A stretch of 9,579 nt of DNA from Ignavibacteriota bacterium (lineage in GTDB: Bacteria; Bacteroidota; Ignavibacteria; UBA10030; UBA6906). The position numbers and the translations under genes were made by a program. The first letter of the stretch is position 1. The number at the start of each line of letters is the position of its first letter. Below, one piece after another: positions 1 through 5,639 of the stretch. Under the pieces are notes generated by a model, which was given only the letters and a program-made list of their open reading frames with translations, was not told where the DNA came from and did no database searches. The stretch spans positions 1-9,579 of the forward strand of contig JACQVJ010000126.1 in NCBI GenBank assembly GCA_016209805.1. The letters run 5' to 3'.

Positions 1-1117
1 CCTGTTCCCATTCAGAAGGGAGTTTACGCTCGGAGGCCCGCTCAAACTCTTTTGCTAATGCAGGATATATCTTCTTGTATTTTGCAAACAACACGTTCCA
101 CTCTTGTTCCCTCGTCGCTCCCTTTTCAATCTCGCTTCGGAATGCTCTCAGCGCCTCATCCGGAATGTGGAATTTCTTGTTGGGATCCCATCCATAGCGC
201 ACTTTCGTTAGAGCAACCTCCTCCTCACCGAGCGGAGAGCCATGCGCATCGTGCGAGTCCTGTTTGTTTGGACTGCCGTAACCGATATGGGTCCTGAGTT
301 TGATGATCGAAGGACGCGTCTTCTCATTCTGCGCGGCAATCAAAGCACGCTCAAATGCTCCCATATCGTTTCCGTCACCTCTAACGGTCTGGACAAACCA
401 GCCATACGCCTCGTACCTCTTCGCCACATCTTCACCGAATGACAGTGCGGTCTCGCCGTCGATCGTTATGTGGTTATCGTCGTAGATGACGATAAGGTTG
501 TTGAGACCAAGGTGTCCGGCAAGCGAACATGACTCGGATGACACGCCCTCCTGCATGCAACCGTCCCCCGCCACAACGTAAACCCTGTAATCAATAACAG
601 AGAATCCGTCGCGATTGAAATACGCGGCAAGGTACTTCTCGGCGATTGCCATGCCGACGGCGTTCGAGATCCCCTGACCGAGAGGACCCGTTGTGACTTC
701 AACGCCGGGTGTGTGACCATACTCGGGGTGTCCGGGTGTCTTGCTCCCCCACTGCCGGAAGTTTTTGATCTCATCAAGAGAGAGATCGTAACCCGTCAGA
801 TAAAGCAGCGAGTACAACAACATACATCCGTGCCCCGCCGAGAGCACGAACCTGTCGCGGTTCACCCATTTCGGATTGCGGGGATTGTGCTGAAGATGTT
901 TCGTCCAGAGAATGTATGCAGCCGGTGCCATTCCCATCGGCATCCCGGGATGACCCGATTTCGCTTTCTGCACTGCGTCCATGGAGAGACACCGAATGGT
1001 GTTGATGCACAACTCATCAATCTCCATGAGGCTGGGATGACGTGGAAGCCTGCCATCCAATGGAGCCGTCTCTTCGCGAGTTAGTGTGTGAGCCGTCTGG
1101 GGCTTCGAGGATTCCAT
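1..1117 (-). CDS. tkt: Transketolase, N-terminal part (cut by window edge)
   Basis: Transketolase moves two-carbon ketol units between sugar phosphates in the non-oxidative pentose phosphate pathway, using thiamine diphosphate and a divalent metal in the cytosol. The visible 372 residues hold the family signature [17 protein letters not shown] (about 42-58), the SAGHG active-site loop (93-97), GPLGQG (144-149) and the diphosphate-binding GDG (184-186). They also hold the catalytic Glu in MQEG (E190), the metal ligand Asn in YDDN (N215) and the SHDAHG loop (288-293). About 290 C-terminal residues of a normal 660-residue enzyme lie beyond the left edge. The ATG at 1117 is preceded by AGGA five bases upstream. 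A later Met (residue 31) would give the more usual N-terminus but has no ribosome site, so a leader of about 30 residues is probably real. The frame is intact throughout. The gene is divergent from the response regulator. Identity is essentially certain. Confidence 0.97.
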   Translation of the reverse strand, partial: MESSKPQTAHTLTREETAPLDGRLPRHPSLMEIDELCINTIRCLSMDAVQKAKSGHPGMPMGMAPAAYILWTKHLQHNPRNPKWVNRDRFVLSAGHGCMLLYSLLYLTGYDLSLDEIKNFRQWGSKTPGHPEYGHTPGVEVTTGPLGQGISNAVGMAIAEKYLAAYFNRDGFSVIDYRVYVVAGDGCMQEGVSSESCSLAGHLGLNNLIVIYDDNHITIDGETALSFGEDVAKRYEAYGWFVQTVRGDGNDMGAFERALIAAQNEKTRPSIIKLRTHIGYGSPNKQDSHDAHGSPLGEEEVALTKVRYGWDPNKKFHIPDEALRAFRSEIEKGATREQEWNVLFAKYKKIYPALAKEFERASERKLPSEWEQ

Positions 1118-1461
1118 TGAGTTCCTGAGTGAAGTACGATGCTATTCATAACCAGAATAACATTGCGCATACGATCAGTTTTCTCCCCAGTCAAGATAGA
1201 GAAAAAATGTTAATTTTCAATGCTGAGAGGCTCACAATTTCATAACCTTTGACGCACAAGAATCGACGGCCACGAATACTCATGTCAGCATCCCAGGAGT
1301 TCATACCTCCATCTCGACTCATCATGCCGACATTCTGCCTTATTCCGGGATTGACTTTCAACAGTGATTTCTCTATATAGGGTTGTGCTGAACGAAAATC
1401 TACAGCAAGTTCTTGAATGTGCTTTGGATAAGTTGCACCAAATGTCTCAAGCACTTTTTGT
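1118..1461. other. 344-base divergent intergenic region with an unassigned open frame
   Basis: This gap separates the start of transketolase (leftward) from the start of the response regulator (rightward), so it should carry both promoters. It is visibly richer in A and T than the neighbouring genes. A minus-strand frame stays open from a TTG at 1472 to a stop at 1191 (93 codons), overlapping the first 11 bases of the response regulator. A GTG at 1456 would be an alternative start that lies outside it. The translation contains stretches such as NPGIRQNVGMMSRDGG and RGRRFLCVKGYEIV that I do not recognise. No good ribosome site was seen in front of it. It could be chance, a small unknown gene or a gene remnant. 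No clear hairpin terminator was seen. Confidence 0.5.
1166..1194 (-). promoter_or_regulatory. Possible -35/-10 promoter for transketolase
   Basis: Read on the minus strand, TTGACT (1194-1189, five of six matches to TTGACA) is followed after exactly 17 bases by TATGCG (1171-1166, only three of six matches to TATAAT). A start of transcription near 1159 would leave a leader of roughly 40 bases before the tkt ATG. The -10 element is poor and promoters in this bacterial group may not follow the E. coli consensus, so this is a tentative call based on position and spacing. Confidence 0.28.
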
Positions 1462-2829
1462 ATGACGAACAAAGAAGCTTCGATCCTCGTCGTTGATGAC
1501 GAGGAAGCCTTCCGCTACATGCTCTCCTCTCTCCTTACCGGCGCCGGTTACACAGTCGACACGGCAGCCGACGGAGTAGCCGCAATCAACGCTGTGCAAA
1601 CCAAGCTGTTCCACGTCGTACTACTCGATGTCAAGATGCCCAAGGTTGACGGCATCGAGGTCCTCAAGTTTGTCAAAGCCAACATGCCCGGCATTGAAGT
1701 GATTATGTTGACTGCCACGACCGACGTGAAGCTGGCTGTCGAGTGCATGAAGATCGGTGCTTACGACCACATCCTGAAACCCACCACCTCCGACGACCTT
1801 CTCACCACCATCGAGCACGCACTCGAGCGACGCCAGCTCATGATCGATAACGTCGTTATGAAGAATGCGCTGAACAGACTTCAGGACAGGGCTGACATAG
1901 TGGGCGAGAGTGATGCCTTCCGTAAGGTGCTCGACATAGCGGCAAAGGTTGCCCCGACCGAATCGACCGTCTTGATCCAGGGTCCGAGTGGAACGGGGAA
2001 GGAACTGATAGCAAACTTCATTTATAAGCACAGCGAACGCGCGACTGAGCCGTTCGTAACGGTGAACTGTGCCTCCATTCCTGATACGCTCATTGAAAGC
2101 GAGCTGTTTGGATACGAGAAAGGTGCGTTTACGGATGCGCGTACAATGAAACCGGGGATTGTTGAAATTGCCAACAACGGTACGCTGTTCCTCGACGAAA
2201 TTGGCGACATCAGCCCGATTGTGCAGCCCAAGATACTCCGTTTCATTCAGAGCGGTGAGTTCAGACGAGTCGGGGGAAACACGGTGTTGAAAGCAGATTG
2301 CCGGATCCTCTCCGCAACAAACAAGAATCTGAAAGAGGAAGTGAAAGAAGGTCGGTTCCGCGAAGACCTGCTGTACAGAATTAACGTGATCACCATAGAA
2401 CTACCTTCATTGCGACAGCGGAAGGAAGACGTGCCTTTGCTGATTGCGTCGTTCCTGAACAGCAAGATGAAGACAAGAGTGAAGAAGTCGATTTCTCCGA
2501 AGGCCGTTGAGGTCTTGATGGAATACGACTGGCCGGGAAACATACGTGAGTTGGAGAACGTGATCGAGCGGGCGGCAATTCTCTGCCATAACAACATTAT
2601 CGAACCACGGGACCTTTCTCTGCCGCATTCGCCCATGTCGCTCCCATCCTCAACAGGAAAGGACGAGAAGATCGGCACCGCAATTCCGCTCAAAGAGATC
2701 GAGCGCATGCACATCGAGGGAGTTCTCAGGAGCTTTCGCGGCAATAAGACGGAGTCGGCAAAGATACTCGGCATCAGTCTGAAAACCCTCTACACAAAGA
2801 TCCAGCAATACCAAATCAAACTGAACTAA
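1462..2829 (+). CDS. NtrC-family sigma-54-dependent response regulator (REC-AAA+-Fis)
   Basis: A two-component transcription activator that, when phosphorylated, uses ATP to remodel sigma-54 RNA polymerase. Its 455 residues show three domains. The receiver (about 6-120) has acidic pair D12/D13, phospho-acceptor D56, T84 and K106. The AAA+ domain (about 146-370) has Walker A GPSGTGKE (174-181), Walker B TLFLDE (241-246), arginine-finger residues R300 and R306 in RFREDLLYR, and WPGNIREL (357-364). The Fis-type helix-turn-helix lies at about 410-452. The sigma-54-contacting loop reads GAFTDA (221-226) instead of GAFTGA. ATG 1462 is the first start after an in-frame stop at 1429 and fits the usual short N-terminus, although no Shine-Dalgarno is visible. 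No partner histidine kinase lies in the window, so the signal and target genes are unknown. The methyltransferase follows 40 bases downstream. Confidence 0.97.
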   Translation: MTNKEASILVVDDEEAFRYMLSSLLTGAGYTVDTAADGVAAINAVQTKLFHVVLLDVKMPKVDGIEVLKFVKANMPGIEVIMLTATTDVKLAVECMKIGAYDHILKPTTSDDLLTTIEHALERRQLMIDNVVMKNALNRLQDRADIVGESDAFRKVLDIAAKVAPTESTVLIQGPSGTGKELIANFIYKHSERATEPFVTVNCASIPDTLIESELFGYEKGAFTDARTMKPGIVEIANNGTLFLDEIGDISPIVQPKILRFIQSGEFRRVGGNTVLKADCRILSATNKNLKEEVKEGRFREDLLYRINVITIELPSLRQRKEDVPLLIASFLNSKMKTRVKKSISPKAVEVLMEYDWPGNIRELENVIERAAILCHNNIIEPRDLSLPHSPMSLPSSTGKDEKIGTAIPLKEIERMHIEGVLRSFRGNKTESAKILGISLKTLYTKIQQYQIKLN

Positions 2830-2869
2830 CCCCGCGGTCAGACCTACCGGGGCGAACTCCTGCTCAGTA

Positions 2870-3673
2870 ATGTCCTCGATCCAGAGAGTCACATCACTCG
2901 ACCTTCCGGCACTGCAGCCCTATTGCACTCTCCGGCGACCGAAGGAACACCTTGAGCAAGGGATCTTCGTTGCAGAAGGTGAAAAAGTCGTTCGTCGCCT
3001 CCTCACGTCCAGACTTGAAGTGGTTTCCCTTCTCATGACGCCGGATTGGTTTGCCGAACTATTTCCGGACTCCGACAGCCCACCCAACAGCGAGGTCTTC
3101 ATTGCGGAACGAAAGCTGCTTGAAACGATCGTCGGGTACAGGCTTCATCAAGGAATCATGGCGGTGGGACGCGTACCTAAGCATCGATCGCTTGAAGACA
3201 CGATCAGGTCGCTCCCAGTGAACCACTTCCTTGTCGCCCTCGACGGACTGGTTCATTCAGAGAATGTTGGTGTAATCGTTCGCAACTGCGCCGCGTTTGG
3301 GGTCGATGCAATCATCACAGGATCGACTTCATGCAGCCCTTACTTGCGTCGCTCAGTGAGAAATTCAATGGGTGCCGTCTTCACCATGCCCGTTGTGGAG
3401 GTTAACAATCTCGCTGACGCGCTAATGTCGTTGCAAACCGGCTATAACACGAAGGTCATCGCCACCGATCCTCACGGCCTCACGGACATCGCGTCATCAG
3501 ACTTGGAGCGCGGCATCTGTATTGTTTTTGGAAATGAGGAAAGCGGAGTGTCTGAAGAGATCAAGTCACTCTCCGATGAGAGGGTAATGATCCCTATGCA
3601 CAACAGCATCGACTCGCTGAATGTCGCCAGCGCAAGCGCTGTGGTGTTGTACGAGGCGAGGAGGCATCGTTAG
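2870..3673 (+). CDS. TrmH/SpoU-family RNA 2'-O-methyltransferase
   Basis: This enzyme transfers a methyl group from S-adenosylmethionine to a ribose 2'-OH of tRNA or rRNA. The 267 residues show the expected plan: an N-terminal L30e-like substrate-binding region (about 15-105, with FVAEGEKVVRRLL and RLHQGIMAVGR) and then the SPOUT knot domain (about 117-264). Motif 1 is SENVGVIVRN with N132 and catalytic R138. Motif 2 is GNEESG (221-226). Motif 3 is IPMHNSIDSLNVASA (241-255). Length is normal for the family. ATG 2870 gives a natural N-terminus, but no clear Shine-Dalgarno precedes it. It lies 40 bases after the response regulator on the same strand and could be co-transcribed, although a functional link is not implied. 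It could be a 23S rRNA (RlmB/TsnR-like) or a tRNA enzyme, and the sequence alone does not decide which. Confidence 0.95.
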   Translation: MSSIQRVTSLDLPALQPYCTLRRPKEHLEQGIFVAEGEKVVRRLLTSRLEVVSLLMTPDWFAELFPDSDSPPNSEVFIAERKLLETIVGYRLHQGIMAVGRVPKHRSLEDTIRSLPVNHFLVALDGLVHSENVGVIVRNCAAFGVDAIITGSTSCSPYLRRSVRNSMGAVFTMPVVEVNNLADALMSLQTGYNTKVIATDPHGLTDIASSDLERGICIVFGNEESGVSEEIKSLSDERVMIPMHNSIDSLNVASASAVVLYEARRHR

Positions 3674-3736
3674 CCTTTCTCCGGATTGCTTTTCTCCTGG
3701 AGTTGATTGATATTCACTATGAAGAATAGGATCTTC

Positions 3737-3741
3737 GGAGG
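3737..3741 (+). promoter_or_regulatory. Shine-Dalgarno GGAGG of the DUF433 gene
   Basis: GGAGG sits five bases before ATG 3747, an ideal arrangement that fixes the antitoxin start. It contrasts with the two preceding genes, which have no recognisable ribosome site. Confidence 0.8.
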
Positions 3742-3746
3742 TTGAA

Positions 3747-3974
3747 ATGAACCAAGGGGAAAAACCCGATGCAGTTGAACGCAGTCCCGACAAAGTGAGT
3801 GGGGTATGGGTTTTTCGCAGAACTCGAGTTCCAGTGTCAGCACTTTTCGAAAACTTGCGAGATGGTGCAACTGTCGAGCAGTTTCTCGATTGGTTTCCCG
3901 GCGTGCAACGCACCCAGGTCGAAGCGGTCCTTGACTATGAGTTAGCCACGTTGGCTGGCACACCGCGGCAATGA
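3747..3974 (+). CDS. DUF433-family antitoxin
   Basis: A 75-residue protein of the DUF433 family (COG2442), small winged-helix proteins usually encoded just before a PIN-like toxin and thought to act as its antitoxin and autoregulator. The recognisable core is RTRVPVSALFENLRDG (25-40) followed by ATVEQFLDWFPGV (41-53) and QVEAVLDYE (58-66). The residue before TRVPV is Arg (R25) where Gly is usual. Length is typical. A GGAGG site lies five bases before ATG 3747. The stop overlaps the start of the toxin frame as ATGA, the usual coupling in such modules. The reading frame is intact even though the partner toxin is broken, so the protein may persist as an orphan DNA-binding or cross-acting antitoxin. 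The family assignment is from memory of the motif. The antitoxin role is inferred from context. Confidence 0.88.
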   Translation: MNQGEKPDAVERSPDKVSGVWVFRRTRVPVSALFENLRDGATVEQFLDWFPGVQRTQVEAVLDYELATLAGTPRQ

Positions 3975-4287
3975 AAATACTGTTCGATCAAGGTACGCCT
4001 GAACCTCTACGACGAAATCTTCCAGGTCACGTAGTTGCCCCTGTTCACGAAAAGGGTTGGTCGGCATTACCCAACGGATTATTGATTTATGCCGCCGAGG
4101 ACGCCGGATACCAACGTCTCATTTCGACCGACCAAACCTGCGCTATTAATAGAACCTCACATCACGCAGAATCGCTATTCTCTTTCTCATGTCAACCTCA
4201 TGGCCACGAATCAGTGGAAACCTTGACGCGATTCAAACCGCAGTGAACGATATGCACTCAGGCACCTACCGGGAAATCCCGATCTAA
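3971..4287 (+). pseudogene. Inactivated PIN-like (DUF5615-type) toxin gene
   Basis: The first 55 codons read as the N-terminal half of a DUF5615-like toxin, a small PIN-fold ribonuclease family: MKILFDQGTPEPLRR, then GWSALPNGLLIYAAEDAGY, then LISTDQ. Candidate acidic site residues D6 and D54 are present. At the A-run 4134-4136 one A is missing relative to the expected TDQ-NLRY, which shifts the frame. Unrepaired, translation runs through unrelated sequence to a stop at 4244-4246. Read one frame back, codons give NLRY, then TAA TAG (4147-4152) where relatives are expected to have two Gln codons. After that come 44 clean codons, NLTSRRIAILFLMSTSW onward, to a stop at 4285-4287. Repairing all three lesions gives 105 residues, a normal family length. 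The body is otherwise undamaged, so inactivation looks recent. The lesions are seen directly, and the family is recognised from motif memory. Confidence 0.85.
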
Positions 4288-4360
4288 ACTTGAAGCAAGG
4301 GACGAAAGCGACGCCGCCCAACATCGCCTGTGCTGGCACGGTCCTGCTGTGCGAGACGAG

Positions 4361-4366
4361 AAGGAG
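4361..4366 (+). promoter_or_regulatory. Shine-Dalgarno AAGGAG that selects GTG 4372
   Basis: AAGGAG lies five bases before GTG 4372. The only in-frame ATG, at 4330, has no such site and would add 14 residues rich in Cys and Arg that do not resemble the family, so this ribosome site decides the start of the DUF4166 gene. Confidence 0.8.
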
Positions 4367-4371
4367 AGAAC

Positions 4372-4926
4372 GTGAGCATCTACCGAGACATTCTTCGCGA
4401 AAGATGGAATGACGTAAGCCCAAAGGTCAGAGCGAGTCACCTAACCGGGGAAGAACTCCACGCCAATTGCTGTCTTGATATTGCCGGTAGCTCCAACATC
4501 CTTGGGAGAATTGTCAGTCGAATCGTTTCCTTTCCTCGTGCAAAGGCAGCAGCGGAAGTTGAGCTTCGCATTCGTTCATCTCCTGAAGGTGAGATTTGGG
4601 AGCGCTTCTTTCCAGATTGTACACTGAACAGCCTGCAATCCGTATCGCCGGATGGACACCTCATTGACCGCTTTGGCAAGATTGCATTCCGTTTCAACCT
4701 CGAAGTCTCAAACGGCTGCATCCACCACCATCATACGGACACGTACCTCACCTTTGGATCGTTGAACTTTCGTCTACCGAGGTTTGTATCACCGCGCGTC
4801 ACATCGCATGAAGAGCCCGATCCCACCGAAGACGCATCAAGAATCAGCGTCAGTGTGCACATGCCGGTGATCGGCTATCTTTTGACATACAGTGGCATTG
4901 TTCGACCAACAGGGAACCGAACATGA
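4372..4926 (+). CDS. DUF4166-domain protein
   Basis: A 184-residue protein that I assign to DUF4166, a family without an established biochemical function that occurs alone or fused behind NAD-dependent epimerase- or saccharopine-dehydrogenase-like domains. The typical course is visible: an N-terminal LRERWNDVSPKVRASH segment, beta-strand-rich sequence with EIWERFFPD (about 75-83), LIDRFGKIAFRF (about 99-110), the strand FGSLNFRLPRFVSPRV (about 128-143), and a C-terminal strand ending in MPVIGYLLTYSGIV. There is no signal peptide or membrane segment, so it should be cytosolic or membrane-peripheral. GTG 4372 is chosen because of the AAGGAG five bases upstream. The stop overlaps the ATG of the next gene as ATGA, so the membrane protein is probably made together with it and may be its partner. 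An HHHH run lies at about residues 119-122 (4720-4731). The family call rests on motif memory. Confidence 0.83.
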   Translation: MSIYRDILRERWNDVSPKVRASHLTGEELHANCCLDIAGSSNILGRIVSRIVSFPRAKAAAEVELRIRSSPEGEIWERFFPDCTLNSLQSVSPDGHLIDRFGKIAFRFNLEVSNGCIHHHHTDTYLTFGSLNFRLPRFVSPRVTSHEEPDPTEDASRISVSVHMPVIGYLLTYSGIVRPTGNRT

Positions 4927-5462
4927 TAACAGCACTCTACCTTCTCGCGCTGCAAGGACTCATCGGGGCGTTCGATACACTCTATTACCATGAATGGAAA
5001 GCGAAACTGCCCGCACTGGGCAGACGTGCGGCCAAGGAGCTTCGCCTGCACGCCGTACGGGATCTGCTTTATGCAATTCTTTTTGTGGGACTGGCTCTCT
5101 TTGAATGGAGAGGTTCCTGGGCGATCGTGCTTGCAGCGGTTCTTGCCCTGGAGATTGTTTTCACACTGTGGGATTTTGTCGTTGAGGTTGTCGTGCGAAA
5201 ACCTCTCGGCGATGTTTATGCGGGAGAGCGAGTGACACACGCAGTCATGGGAATACTCTACGGTGCAATGCTCGTCTTCCTGCTTTCAACCCTCGGTGAC
5301 TGGTGGATGACGACAACGGCACTTACAGAATCCACCGTGTCTCCAGCGCTCAAGTGGTTTCTCCTCCTCATGGGTGTCGGCGTCTTCCTTTCAGGTGTGA
5401 GAGATACGTTAGCATCGTTGGAGTTGCCGGGTTCGAGCTGGCCGTGGAGAGGTTCAACATGA
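4923..5462 (+). CDS. Multi-pass membrane protein coupled to DUF4166
   Basis: A 179-residue hydrophobic protein with about five predicted membrane segments: near 1-20, 47-62, 65-92, 106-126 and 143-160. Polar residues inside or beside the segments look like family landmarks: D18 and H23-E24 in FDTLYYHEW, RLHAVRD (41-47), E77 and D84 between the second and third segments, and ERVTH (102-106). I have a recollection of similar unnamed membrane proteins in other genomes, but I know of no function for them. The ATG shares ATGA with the stop of the DUF4166 gene, which supports translational coupling and a joint role, possibly at the inner membrane. The last residues (SSWPWRGST) are polar and are probably cytoplasmic or periplasmic tail. 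There is no signal peptide beyond the first membrane helix. That the gene is real is nearly sure. Its role is unknown. Confidence 0.85.
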   Translation: MITALYLLALQGLIGAFDTLYYHEWKAKLPALGRRAAKELRLHAVRDLLYAILFVGLALFEWRGSWAIVLAAVLALEIVFTLWDFVVEVVVRKPLGDVYAGERVTHAVMGILYGAMLVFLLSTLGDWWMTTTALTESTVSPALKWFLLLMGVGVFLSGVRDTLASLELPGSSWPWRGST

Positions 5463-5554
5463 ATGCAGAACATCGAGGGGGAATTCTTGTCGTGCAGCTG
5501 CCCTGGCTAACACACTGCTCAATGAGATCGTCGGGTCGTCGGGTCAAGAGATGA
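5459..5554 (+). other. Short open frame, possibly a decayed third gene
   Basis: A 31-codon frame starts at ATG 5459, again overlapping the previous stop as ATGA. It begins MNAEHRGGILVV, reminiscent of the first strand of a Rossmann-type protein, and ends at 5552-5554. It contains an exact 8-base tandem duplication, TCGTCGGG twice (5528-5543). Removing one copy would carry the frame on without stops to TAA 5578-5580, giving 37 residues. Such a short product is not a plausible intact enzyme, so it is either a chance frame or the stump of a deleted gene. No homology is recognised. Confidence 0.18.
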
Positions 5555-5578
5555 AGGTGGCTTCTCCTGCAAGCGCAT

Positions 5579-5613
5579 AAACGAAGAGCGGGATCAATAA
5601 CTCGACCCCGCCC
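5579..5613 (-). terminator. Possible rho-independent terminator after the secreted-protein gene
   Basis: On the minus strand, GGGCGGG (5613-5607) can pair with CCCGCTC (5592-5586) to form a seven-pair stem with one G-U pair and a 14-base loop. TTCGTTT (5585-5579) follows. It lies about 27 bases beyond the stop at 5640. The long loop and interrupted T-tract make it weak. On the plus strand the hairpin has no T-tract, so it would mainly serve the leftward gene. Confidence 0.38.
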
Positions 5614-5639
5614 TAAGTTGCCCACAATGAAGACAATGT

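Noticed and set aside
1621..2031. Long minus-strand open frames opposite the response regulator (also 2247-2774)
   Set aside because: They lie inside a complete, motif-rich response regulator and show no recognisable domains or ribosome sites.
2830..2852. Hairpin CCCCG/CGGGG between the regulator and the methyltransferase as a terminator
   Set aside because: Only five pairs, a large loop and no T-tract. It is unlikely to stop transcription.
3703..3732. TTGATT-18-TAGGAT as a promoter of the toxin-antitoxin genes
   Set aside because: Both boxes match only four of six bases and the implied start falls in the Shine-Dalgarno.
4147..4152. Reassignment of TAA and TAG to Gln, suggested by the tandem stops at Gln positions in the toxin
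   Set aside because: Other genes in the window end normally at TAA and TAG (regulator at 2829, methyltransferase at 3673), and the toxin also has a frameshift, so decay is the simpler explanation.
3971..4246. The 91-residue open frame taken as an intact toxin
   Set aside because: Only its first 55 residues fit the family. The tail is the out-of-frame reading of the real C-terminal half.
4334..4348. Sigma-54-like element TGGCACG...TGCT in front of the DUF4166 gene, tempting because a sigma-54 activator is nearby
   Set aside because: The distance between the GG and GC cores is nine bases instead of the near-invariant ten, the -12 part is weak, and transcription would start inside the ribosome site.
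4330..4371. ATG 4330 as start of the DUF4166 gene
   Set aside because: It has no ribosome site and adds an unrelated Cys/Arg-rich leader. GTG 4372 has AAGGAG at ideal distance.
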